Source: JACQAP01 sp035548375 (GTDB lineage Bacteria; Pseudomonadota; Gammaproteobacteria; Burkholderiales; JACQAP01). From it: 64,000 bases of DNA. The DNA lies in assembly GCA_035548375.1 (NCBI GenBank), contig DASZTG010000094.1, forward strand, positions 85,724 to 149,723, given 5' to 3'. Below, in pieces: positions 1 through 8,930 of this stretch. The notes beneath the pieces were generated by a model. It did not search any database and was not told where the DNA came from. It saw only the letters and a program-made list of their open reading frames with translations. Position 1 is the first letter of the stretch; each line of letters begins with the position of its first letter. The position numbers and the translations under genes are program-made.

Positions 1-702
1 CCGCCCCGGTCCCCAGTCCGGCTGGTTCATCACGAACGAAAAGCGCCCCGCGAGCATCAGCAGCCTCTCGCGCATGAGCGCGACGGCCACCGGGTAGACG
101 ACGTAGCGGTCGATGAGGTCGAGGTCCCCGCCCTGCGCCTGCACCAGCCGGCGCGCCTCCGGCACGATGAACTCGGAGGCGAATTTCGGATCGGCCGCAC
201 ACGAGAAAAAGAATTTCTCGAATCCCATGATGTCGAGCTGCATCGCCGGCATGCCGAGGTAGACCTTCGGCTTCTGCTGCGGTGTCTCGCGCACCGTGCT
301 GGCGTGGCAGACCGAGCAGTTCAGGAAGGTGCGATCGATGCCGGTGAAATGCCGCTTCGACATGCCGATCGGCAAATCCTTGCCGTCTTCGTAGATCAGG
401 CCGAGCGATGCATAGCCCTTGCCGGGCAGGTGCTCCGAGCAAACCTGCGGCAGCGCCTGGAAGATCCAGTACGGAAAACCGGAGGTGTGCTCGCCGCCGG
501 TCGAGCCGTACTTGAAATGCTCCTCGATGTCGTCGTAGACGACCGCCTTGTCGCCGCCGAAGCGATGCCAGGCATACAGTCCCGCCGCGAGGGCGAGAAA
601 CGTGGGAACCGCGAGCAGGATGAACAGCCAGCGCACCCAGCGTTTGCCGAACAGCTTGGACAGGAAACCGGGCTCGTCCGCGGAAGTAAAAAGATACGTC
701 AT
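1..702 (-). CDS. Membrane-anchored c-type cytochrome (C-terminus cut by window edge)
   Basis: The frame is open from an ATG at 702 to the window edge, giving 234 codons with the C-terminus missing. A short cytoplasmic start is followed by one hydrophobic segment at about residues 21-43 (WVRWLFILAVPTFLALAAGL), which should anchor the protein with the rest in the periplasm. One heme c attachment site, CSVCH, lies at residues 129-133. The start is 14 bases after the stop of the upstream gene in the same direction, so the two are probably co-transcribed. No closer function can be assigned. By context it is a membrane electron-transfer partner of the soluble di-heme proteins encoded upstream. More CxxCH motifs may lie in the missing part. 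Confidence 0.8.
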   Translation of the reverse strand, partial: MTYLFTSADEPGFLSKLFGKRWVRWLFILLAVPTFLALAAGLYAWHRFGGDKAVVYDDIEEHFKYGSTGGEHTSGFPYWIFQALPQVCSEHLPGKGYASLGLIYEDGKDLPIGMSKRHFTGIDRTFLNCSVCHASTVRETPQQKPKVYLGMPAMQLDIMGFEKFFFSCAADPKFASEFIVPEARRLVQAQGGDLDLIDRYVVYPVAVALMRERLLMLAGRFSFVMNQPDWGPGR

Positions 703-716
703 GAAATGTCCGTTGG

Positions 717-2735
717 TCAGGCGCCCGCGGGCAGGCAGGAGCGCAGGTTCTCGTAGCCGTGCATCAGCAGGTCCGCCAGATCGGGATCGCGGCCGGTCTC
801 CGCACGCAACCAGCCGGCGACCGTATTGCGCAGCGGTGCCACGAATTCGGGCGGCGATTCCTGGATCCACGGATGTCCCGCGCGCGACGCCTGCGGCGGC
901 GGCATCGGCACCTTCAGGCGCTGGCCGGCCTCGGCATCCCACATCGCCATACGCACGTAGATTCGCGGCGCGCAATGCGCGAGCAGGGTCGACACGCGCT
1001 TGGCATCGCCCGCGAGGAAATTCGGCGGCGATGTCTGTGTCGTTGCATGGCATCCGCCGCAAGGTTGCTGGAATGCCACCGCCTCGGGCGGCAGCAGGTT
1101 CGACCCGGCGACCTCGGTCTGCGCCGCGGGCAGCGCGGACGTATCGTCGCAACAGCGCGTCGCCGGCGGAAGATCGAGCGCAGCATCCACCGCCGCCATC
1201 ACCGATGCGCGCCTCAACGGTCCGCCGGCGAGCGTTGCGGCGGAAAGATGCTCACGCAGAGGCGAAAAATCCTCGGCGACCGACACCTCGACTTCGCCTT
1301 TGTCGCCGTCCCATTGCAGCGCCACTTTGGAAACCGCATTGCCGTTTGCGAGCCGCACGCGGCGTCCTTCGCTTTCCGGCGTGAACTCGAGGCGGCCGCG
1401 CTTGCGAACGACGTTTCCGGCCGCGAGATTACGCAGCGGCATGGCGTCGCCGACGGCGAGCTCGGCCAGCGACGACGCATTACCGTGCAACGTGACTTCG
1501 CCGCTGCAGCCGAATGGCAGGCTGGCATCACCTGCCACGATCGTGCAGGCGGCGTGATAAACGCGTGGCGTCGGCGATACCGCAACAAGGCGCTCGTCGA
1601 CTTTGCGCATGTCGGCTTCGGACAGCAGTCCCGCGATGCCGGTCACGAAGCGATGCGCAAGCTCGGCGTCGTCCGCGCGCCACGTGTCGATCGGCGCGCG
1701 CGGGACCAGGGCTTCGAGCGGTCCGGCGACATGCGATTGCGCGCGCCCGGTGGTGCCTTCCGGAAAGGCGAGCGGGTCGCGGTTCGGAATGTCGGGATTC
1801 GGAACGGCGATGCCATTCGGGAATTGCCTGCGCAAGCCCGCGGCGATCGAACGTGACACAGGCTCGCGTTCGAAACCGCGTTCCCCGGACAGCCGATATT
1901 GCAACGCCGCGACCAACGCCGCCCTGCGGCAACCGGCGTCGCAGGCTTCGACCCACAAGCGTTGGATCACGCCGATGAGATTCGCGCGTTCGGTCGCGTC
2001 GTCGATGGCATTCGGCACTTCCACCGCAACGCGCTCGAACGCCGGGTTCGCCTCGTTCAGCAGCGCAGCGATGCGCGGGTTCGCATTGGTCTCATCCCAC
2101 ACCTGCCGCGAGAAGATCGGCCCGTGATTCTGGTGGCAGGCCACGCACACGCGGCGCTTTGCATAGACGACCCGCGGCTTGCCGCCCGGCGTATAGCCGG
2201 TCACGAGCTGGAATTCGAAGCGCCCCAGCGTTTCGTTATAGCTGATCACTTCGATGGTGCCCGCGCGACGCTGGAATCCGAGGTAAAGGCGATCGCGCGC
2301 GGCGACCGAACCGTCGCCTTCGCCCGTGAATGCAACGACCACGCGCGGAGACGAAAAAAATCCGGGCCACGCGGCGGTGCGCTGCAGCGAGCGGCCCAGC
2401 GGAATCAGCACCCGCTGGCTGCATGATTCCCGGCAGCCCAGACGCTGCTCGATGCGGGCAACCAGGTCATCGAAAACCGGAGGCAGGTCGTAGGCCGATT
2501 CAGTCGCCGAATCCGCCTTCGTGCGTGCCGGATCGAGCATTATGTAGTCGAACAGCGCACGGCCGGCCGCCGGAGCGTCGCTGCCCGGCGTCGCGGGATC
2601 GACGGCCCATTGCGCAATGTGATCCGTGGCGATGTGTTCCGCGGCGGCGTGATCCGCCGCCGCCGGCGTGCGTTCAGTCATTTCGCAGCCCGCGAGCAGG
2701 ATGCAGGCGACGCCGATGGCCACGGCGGACTTCAT
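717..2735 (-). CDS. Di-heme c-type cytochrome lipoprotein, 672 aa
   Basis: The N-terminus is a lipoprotein signal with lipobox LLAGC (Cys17), so the mature protein should be lipid-anchored outside the cytoplasm. Two heme c attachment motifs are visible: CVACH at residues 197-201, within a VCVACHQNHGPIFS context, and CGGCH at 559-563. The 360 residues between them have no motif I recognise. The second CxxCH with a following PPNFL segment and the C-terminal helical end look like a cytochrome c domain. The gene sits in a same-strand run of cytochrome genes and is followed after 14 bases by the membrane-anchored cytochrome. A peroxidase- or oxygenase-like di-heme enzyme is possible but not shown. 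Confidence 0.8.
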   Translation of the reverse strand: MKSAVAIGVACILLAGCEMTERTPAAADHAAAEHIATDHIAQWAVDPATPGSDAPAAGRALFDYIMLDPARTKADSATESAYDLPPVFDDLVARIEQRLGCRESCSQRVLIPLGRSLQRTAAWPGFFSSPRVVVAFTGEGDGSVAARDRLYLGFQRRAGTIEVISYNETLGRFEFQLVTGYTPGGKPRVVYAKRRVCVACHQNHGPIFSRQVWDETNANPRIAALLNEANPAFERVAVEVPNAIDDATERANLIGVIQRLWVEACDAGCRRAALVAALQYRLSGERGFEREPVSRSIAAGLRRQFPNGIAVPNPDIPNRDPLAFPEGTTGRAQSHVAGPLEALVPRAPIDTWRADDAELAHRFVTGIAGLLSEADMRKVDERLVAVSPTPRVYHAACTIVAGDASLPFGCSGEVTLHGNASSLAELAVGDAMPLRNLAAGNVVRKRGRLEFTPESEGRRVRLANGNAVSKVALQWDGDKGEVEVSVAEDFSPLREHLSAATLAGGPLRRASVMAAVDAALDLPPATRCCDDTSALPAAQTEVAGSNLLPPEAVAFQQPCGGCHATTQTSPPNFLAGDAKRVSTLLAHCAPRIYVRMAMWDAEAGQRLKVPMPPPQASRAGHPWIQESPPEFVAPLRNTVAGWLRAETGRDPDLADLLMHGYENLRSCLPAGA

Positions 2736-2771
2736 GCCTCGATTGCGTCATCTCGCGGCACTGGGCGCGAC

Positions 2772-3662
2772 TCACTTCGCCGCCGTGAACGTCGCGCGCC
2801 GCTGCGTGCCCGGCCAGCAGTCTTCCTTCGACTGGCCGGTCTTCAGGAATTCGCCGCCGTCCCGATCCGCGACTTCCTTGTTGTAGAGCGTGAAGTTCAG
2901 CAGGAACACCTTGCCGATGTAGGCGCGGCCCAGATAGAAGCCCGGCCTGACCATGCGAATCTCGTCGCGCACCTGGAAGCCGTTGCGCCCGGCGAGGTAA
3001 TCCGGCCGCTCGCGATAGCCGGGAATCTCGTCGGTAAAGGCGTAATCGATGATGACGGACTCGCGCCGCGAATCGAGCAGGCTCTGCCCGCAGTAGAGTT
3101 TCGCGGGGAACATCAGCCACTGTTCCTTGCCAGCCACGGTGATCTTCGGGATGGTCGACAGGTCGCCATCGATCAGCGGCTTGAGCAGCACGAGGTCCTC
3201 GATGCGATTGCGCAGCACGCGTTCGTTGCGATAGAACACCTTGCCCTTCCACAACGTCTTGCCGATCAGTTCGATCTTCTTGACTTCCAGGCCCGCGGCG
3301 AGGCCCGGCAGGCCGCCGACGATCTCGGCCACGCGCTTGTCGCCGCTGACGCCGCGCGGGAAGAACAACCCGCCATCGTAGGGACCATCGGGAATCAGCC
3401 CCGCGGTCAGGCGCGCATAGATCTGGTCGATCTGCTCCTGGTCGTAATTGACCAGGTTCTGCGGATCGAGCTTCTGCAGGTCCGCGGGCGCGAGCGGAAA
3501 CTCGTATTCGACCTGCGCAAAATCCGCGCGCGACTGATAAGTGGCGCTGTAAGGCGCGAACTTGATGCCCGGCGAAGGATGCATGAGGTTGTTGATGAAA
3601 TCGCAACCGCCCAGGGTCAGCACCAGCGCGACGGCGGGAACGGCGACTATCGTTTTCTTCAT
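2772..3662 (-). CDS. Lipoprotein of unknown function in cytochrome cluster, 296 aa
   Basis: I place the start at the ATG at 3662, which has a GGGGGAC ribosome-binding site just upstream and opens directly with a lipoprotein signal, MKKTIVAVPAVALVLTLGGC. A GTG at 3680 in the same frame would overlap the stop of the previous gene and is less likely. The mature protein has no CxxCH motif and no domain I recognise. It is rich in aromatic and charged residues and has two further cysteines (in LYCGQ and EDCWPG). It lies 15 bases after the 860-aa di-heme gene and before the 672-aa di-heme lipoprotein gene, so it is probably a structural or substrate-binding partner of these cytochromes. That role is inference from position only. 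Confidence 0.75.
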   Translation of the reverse strand: MKKTIVAVPAVALVLTLGGCDFINNLMHPSPGIKFAPYSATYQSRADFAQVEYEFPLAPADLQKLDPQNLVNYDQEQIDQIYARLTAGLIPDGPYDGGLFFPRGVSGDKRVAEIVGGLPGLAAGLEVKKIELIGKTLWKGKVFYRNERVLRNRIEDLVLLKPLIDGDLSTIPKITVAGKEQWLMFPAKLYCGQSLLDSRRESVIIDYAFTDEIPGYRERPDYLAGRNGFQVRDEIRMVRPGFYLGRAYIGKVFLLNFTLYNKEVADRDGGEFLKTGQSKEDCWPGTQRRATFTAAK

Positions 3663-3676
3663 GATGTCCCCCGGGC

Positions 3677-6259
3677 TCACAGCGTCGCGAGGAAGGCGAT
3701 CAGCGCCTTCTTTTCCTTGTCCGACAGGCCTTCGCCGAACGGGTGACCGTCATTCTCGACGTCGGCGAGGCAGGAACTGTAGGCCTCCAGCAGGATCGGG
3801 CGCTTTTTCACCGCGGCGATGAGTTGCGTCGGATCCTTCAGGACTTCGGTGCTCAGCGACTGCAATTCGCCGGCGACTTTCGCGCCTTCGGCATCGCCCA
3901 GCCGCGTCTTCAGCGACTGCTGCAACTCGGCGGGATGCAGCTTCGCGCTGACGAGGTCGTTCACGAAGGGCTTGTGCTGGAAGTCGCCCAGCGTCCCGGC
4001 GTTCGAGCCCGATTGCAGCATCAGCGTGAGGCCGACCACCTGCTTTTCCTCGCTGCCGTCCCACAGCCGCGGCCCGAGCACGATGGGCACATCCTCGGTG
4101 AAGCGCGTGATCTTCGGCACGCGCTTCGACGGATTCAGCAAATCCTCCATCGAGGCGACGAAGAGCTTGAAGCGCCCGTCGACGCTTGGATCGTAGGCCC
4201 AGCATGCCGGCGCCTTGTCCGCTCCAAGCGTCTTCTTCGAGGCATCGACATAAGGCGAGCGATAGAAATCGTTCTCCTTGTTGGCCGGCTTGCCGCACAG
4301 TTCGGGGCCCATCGCGTTGTTGTGCAGCAGCGGCGCATGCGCCCACACCGACAGCAGCGAGATATTGCGATAGTAGCCGCGTCCGCCGTCATGCGGCTCC
4401 TTCAGCGACGGGTCGGGAGCACGGGCGCGCAGGGTTTCCGATCCGTATTCCTGCCACACATGGCCTGCCATGTGGTTCGAATGCAGCGCGCGACAGCGGA
4501 AGGTCTTGACCTCGGACTGCAGGGTCGATTGGTCGTTGCCCATCCAGTCCGCGCGCAACTGGCGCGGATGCTTCGTATCGGTCGCGCGAAAATCGCGGTT
4601 CTTGAACGCGCCGGCGTCGGACGCCTCCGGCAGGCTCGAATGGCAGCGCGCGCAGTTCGCGGCGAATACCTCGCGGCCCATCGCGACACTGCCCGGCGCG
4701 AACTGCTTGTCGAGGTCGCGCTCGAGGTCGGCCTCGGTGTAGGACGCCTTGGGATCCTTCTCGCGTTTCTGGTTCTCGCGCGCGACCGCGAGGTCCGTCG
4801 CGTCGGTCTCGTGCGAGGTCAGAAAGGCGAGGATATTGGCGAGGCGGTCCTCGATCGCGCGGAAGTTGCTGCAATCGCGCCGGCACTGGCCGATGTTGAA
4901 CGGCGTCTGGCCGTAGTTGCGCGACATCGGGTCGACCTGGCGCAAGTCGGTCAGGTGATTGACCCAGCATTGCTCGGAACACGAGCCGATGTTGAAGTAC
5001 ACGCGCTGGATCGCCTCGAGCGCGCCGATGGAATCCTCGCCGCCCTTGAGGATGTGGTGCACGGTCTCTTCCTTCAGGCCGCGCTCCCAGCACTTGTTGT
5101 CGCGTCCGGGCTCGCACCAGCACCTGGTTTCGGCCACGCCTTTCTCGCAGGCCGCGACCTTGCGCCATTTCTCGACCTTTTCGCCGGTGAAGGTCGGCCG
5201 CTTGTCGATGTTGATGATGGCGTTGATGGTGCCGGGATTGTTCACCTGGTCGGTCGGCACCGCGGACGTATCCGAGGTGCCCGGCCGCGCATGCGAGAAC
5301 ACCTGCCATTCCAGGCTGGACTTCGGCATGCCGGACACCATGATCTCGGAGATGCGCGTGTACTGGTTGCCGATCGCGCCCTTGATGTTCTTCCATTCCG
5401 GATGCGCGATGTCCTTCGGCGGATGCAGCGGATCGAACGCGATGTGGCAGGCGCCGCACGCCATGCCCACCAGGAACGGCGGCTCGATGGAGCCGTCCGC
5501 CAGCCGCGTGACGATGCTGTCGGCGTTCTTCGGATCCTTTGCCAGCTTGCCGCGGAAGCCTTCCCAGCTCGCCAGGCTGCCGTTGACTTTCAGCCAGCGC
5601 TCGCGATCGAAGCGCGGATTCGGAAATTTGCGAAAGCCGAGAGCGCCCGTCGAGGTACCGAACGCCAGGTCGCAGGACGACTGTCGCTGGTCCTTCGTCT
5701 TGTTGTGGATGTCGCTCGTGTCCGCGGGCGCGTCGGCGAAATCGCAGGCGGGGTCGCGATAGCCTTCCTGGCCGACGAATTTCAGCAACTGGTCATCGCC
5801 AGGGCACCAGTCGAATCCGTAGGTCTCGTCCAGGGATTTCGCCGGGCAGTTCGGATCGCCGGGCTTGCAACAGCCCGGGTCGTTCACGACGCCCCATGCG
5901 CGCATGCGGTCGTCGCGCTCCTTGGAATTGAGCACGCGATACCAGTCGATCAGCACGCCGATGCGTTGCTGGAATGTATAGGTGTGGAATCGGCTGTTGC
6001 CGGCGGTGGCCTTGTACCAGATCTCGCGTCCCGCGCGTTCGGACGGATTCAGGCCGGCCTCGCCTGCATAGAAGCCGAGGTTGTCACGCGCGCTCGCCGC
6101 GTCCGGTGCCGGAGGCGCCACCGGCGTGGCAGTCTTGTCCGCTTGCGCAAGCGCAACCGGCCTGCCCGGATCGCCGTCCTTCGCGGCGGTGAACGCCGCG
6201 CCTCCACCGATCGCAGTGCCGAGCGCCAGCAAGCTGGCGATAAGAATGGCGCGTTTCAT
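3677..6259 (-). CDS. Large cysteine-rich di-heme c-type cytochrome, 860 aa
   Basis: The ATG at 6259 has a strong GGAGGGGA ribosome-binding site and begins a Sec signal peptide (MKRAILIASLLALGTAIGGG); upstream in-frame codons are not needed. Two heme c sites are present: CGACH at residues 268-272 and CARCH at 536-540. A C-terminal stretch reading SVWAHAPLLHNNAMG and a final GLSDKEKKALIAFL helix are typical of cytochrome c peroxidase-like and RoxA-like di-heme proteins. I count 22 cysteines, so 18 are not heme ligands, an even number compatible with many disulfides in the periplasm. Length exceeds that of known di-heme peroxidases (about 350) and RoxA (about 680). The substrate is unknown. It probably shares an operon with the next two or three genes. 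Confidence 0.82.
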   Translation of the reverse strand: MKRAILIASLLALGTAIGGGAAFTAAKDGDPGRPVALAQADKTATPVAPPAPDAASARDNLGFYAGEAGLNPSERAGREIWYKATAGNSRFHTYTFQQRIGVLIDWYRVLNSKERDDRMRAWGVVNDPGCCKPGDPNCPAKSLDETYGFDWCPGDDQLLKFVGQEGYRDPACDFADAPADTSDIHNKTKDQRQSSCDLAFGTSTGALGFRKFPNPRFDRERWLKVNGSLASWEGFRGKLAKDPKNADSIVTRLADGSIEPPFLVGMACGACHIAFDPLHPPKDIAHPEWKNIKGAIGNQYTRISEIMVSGMPKSSLEWQVFSHARPGTSDTSAVPTDQVNNPGTINAIINIDKRPTFTGEKVEKWRKVAACEKGVAETRCWCEPGRDNKCWERGLKEETVHHILKGGEDSIGALEAIQRVYFNIGSCSEQCWVNHLTDLRQVDPMSRNYGQTPFNIGQCRRDCSNFRAIEDRLANILAFLTSHETDATDLAVARENQKREKDPKASYTEADLERDLDKQFAPGSVAMGREVFAANCARCHSSLPEASDAGAFKNRDFRATDTKHPRQLRADWMGNDQSTLQSEVKTFRCRALHSNHMAGHVWQEYGSETLRARAPDPSLKEPHDGGRGYYRNISLLSVWAHAPLLHNNAMGPELCGKPANKENDFYRSPYVDASKKTLGADKAPACWAYDPSVDGRFKLFVASMEDLLNPSKRVPKITRFTEDVPIVLGPRLWDGSEEKQVVGLTLMLQSGSNAGTLGDFQHKPFVNDLVSAKLHPAELQQSLKTRLGDAEGAKVAGELQSLSTEVLKDPTQLIAAVKKRPILLEAYSSCLADVENDGHPFGEGLSDKEKKALIAFLATL

Positions 6260-6456
6260 TTCCCCTCCCTGATGCGGCCGCGTTTCCATGCGCCTTTGCG
6301 GACTTGTCCAAAAAGGCGCGCGCGTGCAACCGCATGTGTGAATTTGTTCGGCCGGTATATATAGCGCCTGCTTCGGCAAAAGGAAAGCGAATCCACGCGG
6401 TGGATGCGTCAGCGCATCCATCGCATGAACAATGCGTCGTCAATCAACGACAGAAT

Positions 6457-7887
6457 TCAGAGGGACTCGACGAAGCGGACGAGCGCGGCACGGTCCGTTC
6501 CGGGCAACGCCCGAAAATATTCCCGCGCAGTCGCGGCTTCTCCGCCGTGCCAGAGGATGGCTTCGCTTACGTTGCGCGCGCGGCCGTCATGCAGCAAGGC
6601 TGTGCTGCCGCTGACCACCTTCGATAGTCCGAGTCCCCACAGCGGTGGCGTGCGCCAGTCGCGCGGACCCGCCAGGAAATCCGGCCTGCCGTCGGCAAGC
6701 GCCTCGCCCATGTCGTGCAGCAGCAAGTCCGTATAGGCGTGAAACGCCAGGCCGGACAGTTGCGGAAGGCCGGCGACCTTTCCGGTGCGCAGCTCGGGCA
6801 CATGGCAGACGTCGCATTGCGCGGCGGCGAAGACGGTCGCGCCGCGTCGCACCTCGACGTCGGAAATATCGCGACGCGCCGGCACGGCCAGGCCCTGCAG
6901 CCAGAGCACGAGCGCGTCGACTTCGTGGTCGATGAGCTCGGGGAAATTGCCCGGCAGCATTTTTGCGCAGACGCTTTGCACCGGCGGGCAGTTCTGGTCC
7001 GGAAACAGGCTGGTGCTCACGCCCATGTCCGCAATGGCCGCGGCGGCAACCTGCTGCTTGAGGCTGGGCACGTTTGCCTTCCAGCCGAAGCGGCCCAACG
7101 TCACCTTGTTGTTCACCGCGTCCCAGACGAAATTCGGCCGTCCGTTCACGTTGCGCGCGCGTTGGCTACGCGCGATCTCCACTATGTTGTCTTCGGCAAC
7201 GGCTTCGAGAAATCCCGTGCCCACGACCGGCGGCGCGATGCGCAGCGAGAGCATCGCGTCGTCCCCGAGCGGACCGAATTTCAACTGCTCGATGCGAAGC
7301 ACCGGCTTGCGAAGGACGACGGCTTCGCCGTCGGCGAAGGCGACCGTGCTTTCCTGCCAATCCAGGTAGAGGTCGGCCTCGTTCGGCACCGGTTTCCCGC
7401 CGTGCGCCAGGTCGACAGTGCGACCGTCCATCGATCGATTCTGCAACTGGTCGCCGTAATCCGGATGGGGCTTCGGTCCGCCGTGCGCATCCGCGCCGGG
7501 GAGGCTGACGCGTACGAGCATGGACAAGAGCTGCTCGTCGGAGGCTTGCGGCACATTGCCGCGCCCCGAGTTGACATGGCAGGCGCTGCAACGGTCGGCA
7601 ATGAAAGTCGGCCCGAGGCCCCAATCGCCGTTCAGCGACGTGATCGCCGCCCATTGCCGGTTGAATACGCTGCGACCGACCATGAAGGTCTCGCGCTGCT
7701 TCAGCGTCAGCACGCCGGCCGGTTCGGAGAATGCGTGGACGTCGAAGCGCGCGATGGTGAAGCTGCCCGCTGACAAGGCCTCGCCATCCAGCGTCTGTCC
7801 GGCGATGGCGATTGCGCCCAGCGCGAGCGCCATGCTTGATAGCATGCATGCTCGAAAAGCGCGCTTCAGGAAGAAAAGTCTGCGCAT
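6457..7887 (-). CDS. Di-heme oxidoreductase, DHOR (DUF1111) family
   Basis: Heme c sites are CSACH at residues 100-104 (followed by VNSGRG) and CDVCH at 358-362. The C-terminal segments TPPLWGLGL, LLHDGRARNVSEAILWHGGEA and FRALPGTDRAALVRFVESL are hallmarks of the DHOR family of putative di-heme peroxidases. The protein should be periplasmic: starting at the ATG at 7887 it opens with a basic, then hydrophobic signal sequence. An in-frame start at 7932 would add 15 residues and cannot be excluded. About 200 bases separate it from the 860-aa cytochrome gene downstream on the same strand, so they may share a transcript or have separate promoters. The physiological electron donor and substrate of this family are not well established. 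Confidence 0.85.
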   Translation of the reverse strand: MRRLFFLKRAFRACMLSSMALALGAIAIAGQTLDGEALSAGSFTIARFDVHAFSEPAGVLTLKQRETFMVGRSVFNRQWAAITSLNGDWGLGPTFIADRCSACHVNSGRGNVPQASDEQLLSMLVRVSLPGADAHGGPKPHPDYGDQLQNRSMDGRTVDLAHGGKPVPNEADLYLDWQESTVAFADGEAVVLRKPVLRIEQLKFGPLGDDAMLSLRIAPPVVGTGFLEAVAEDNIVEIARSQRARNVNGRPNFVWDAVNNKVTLGRFGWKANVPSLKQQVAAAAIADMGVSTSLFPDQNCPPVQSVCAKMLPGNFPELIDHEVDALVLWLQGLAVPARRDISDVEVRRGATVFAAAQCDVCHVPELRTGKVAGLPQLSGLAFHAYTDLLLHDMGEALADGRPDFLAGPRDWRTPPLWGLGLSKVVSGSTALLHDGRARNVSEAILWHGGEAATAREYFRALPGTDRAALVRFVESL

Positions 7888-8135
7888 GCTGGCGACGGCG
7901 TCGGAACCGGACGGGTGGATTATTGCACCCATCGCCCCGCCGAGACGCTGCTATCGTTGCGCTGACAGGCATGCGCAACAGGCGAACCGTGGCAAGCGCG
8001 ACGCATGCCGGATTCATGAAATTTCCCGGGACACCGGTTCCCGACTGTCGAGGAGCAATGAGCATCCGCCTCCACGCCCTTGTCATCCCGCAGCCCTTCG
8101 CTCTCGCGCGAATGGCAAGCGCATAGACATCGCCC

Positions 8136-8528
8136 GTGAACGACCCGAACGATCCGGGCGCCGAATCGGCGGATGAAACCGCGGCCGCTGCCGATGCTTC
8201 CGCGGAAATCCGGACGTGGTGGAAACGTTCGCCCGCGCTGGCGGCGTCAGCGGCCCTGGCGATCGGGCTGGGCACGCTGTGGTTCGCCAACATGCTGGGC
8301 CGCGTGCCCATCGATTCGAGCGCATCGATCGGTTACCTGCTGATGCTGCCGCTATTGCTGATCGTGCCGGCGTTTTCCGCCGCGGCATTGCGACTGTGCT
8401 GGATTGCGGCGCGAGCGGAGCACGCATGGCGCGGCATCCTCGGCGTGGTCGTGGTCGCGGCGACGGCCGCAAACATCATGGCGATGGGGCGGTTCATCCA
8501 GGCCTTGTTACGAATTTTCGGGGCTTGA
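8136..8528 (+). CDS. Small membrane protein, unknown function, 130 aa
   Basis: The frame starts with GTG at 8136; no ATG is available nearby and no strong ribosome-binding site is seen. The first 25 residues are acidic and alanine-rich, followed by three hydrophobic segments at roughly residues 33-52, 64-85 and 98-117. This pattern is unlikely by chance and supports a real integral membrane protein. It is divergent from the DHOR gene. I do not recognise a family. Competing open frames on the opposite strand give arginine-rich, low-complexity translations and look like shadows. Confidence 0.5.
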   Translation: MNDPNDPGAESADETAAAADASAEIRTWWKRSPALAASAALAIGLGTLWFANMLGRVPIDSSASIGYLLMLPLLLIVPAFSAAALRLCWIAARAEHAWRGILGVVVVAATAANIMAMGRFIQALLRIFGA

Positions 8529-8573
8529 CGTGCCTAAATATCAGGCACCGCGGACCAACCGGCTCACGCTGGC

Positions 8574-8640
8574 CTGTCATAAATGAATGAAAGACCGGCG
8601 TTTTAACGGGCCAACTCGGTGTAAACAAACTGTCATAAAG
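8574..8640 (+). promoter_or_regulatory. Pho-box-like sequence upstream of the 61-aa ORF
   Basis: The string CTGTCATAAA occurs twice, at 8574-8583 and 8630-8639. The second copy is preceded 11 bases earlier by GTGTAAA (8619-8625), giving a 7-4-7 arrangement, GTGTAAA-N4-CTGTCAT, that resembles the PhoB consensus of two CTGTCAT repeats spaced by four. The left half matches only 4 of 7 positions and no clear -10 box follows at the expected distance, so the call is tentative. Confidence 0.3.
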
Positions 8641-8694
8641 GGGCCGCCGCGACCATGTTAGGTTGCCTGCACTCCCTTACCGCATCACTCCCAT

Positions 8695-8880
8695 ATGAAT
8701 CGATCCTCGCCAGACTCCCACCCCATCGAAAACGCCGCCGATTACATCGACGCCCTGCTCCGTCCGAAGCCGGACGAAAAGCGGACCAAATGGAAATTCA
8801 TCGAAGGGCGCAGGATGCGCGACAAGTTCCTTGATCAAGTGATCGTGCCGGACAATGTGGAAGACAAGCATTCCGGCTGA
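8695..8880 (+). CDS. Small hypothetical protein, 61 aa
   Basis: The frame runs from an ATG at 8695 to a stop at 8880. It encodes a hydrophilic, charged peptide containing DYIDALLRPKPDEKRTKWKF and no hydrophobic segment or cysteine. Support for a real gene comes from its setting: a possible Pho-box-like sequence lies upstream and a perfect hairpin terminator begins about 20 bases after its stop. No ribosome-binding site stands out. I do not recognise a family. If it is not a gene, 8529-9167 would be an unusually long non-coding stretch for this window. Confidence 0.45.
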   Translation: MNRSSPDSHPIENAADYIDALLRPKPDEKRTKWKFIEGRRMRDKFLDQVIVPDNVEDKHSG

Positions 8881-8900
8881 TGGTCCCTGGAATCCCCCGA

Positions 8901-8930
8901 TGGAAAAGCCCCGCAAGCGGGGCTTTTCCA
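8901..8930 (+). terminator. Intrinsic terminator, perfect inverted repeat
   Basis: Twelve-base arms TGGAAAAGCCCC and GGGGCTTTTCCA flank a six-base loop. The GC-rich upper stem with a T-rich 3' side, about 20 bases after the stop of the 61-aa ORF, is a standard rho-independent terminator. Because the arms are A-rich on one side and T-rich on the other, it could work in both directions. Confidence 0.8.

Noticed and set aside
3743..6364. Long plus-strand open frame opposite the 860-aa cytochrome
   Set aside because: No signal peptide, no domain; it lies entirely opposite a gene with clear heme motifs and a ribosome-binding site.
6340..6380. Minus-strand TATATATA promoter before the 860-aa cytochrome gene
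   Set aside because: A TATATA string is present, but the only -35 candidate (TTGCCG) is about 10 bases away, too close for a standard promoter.
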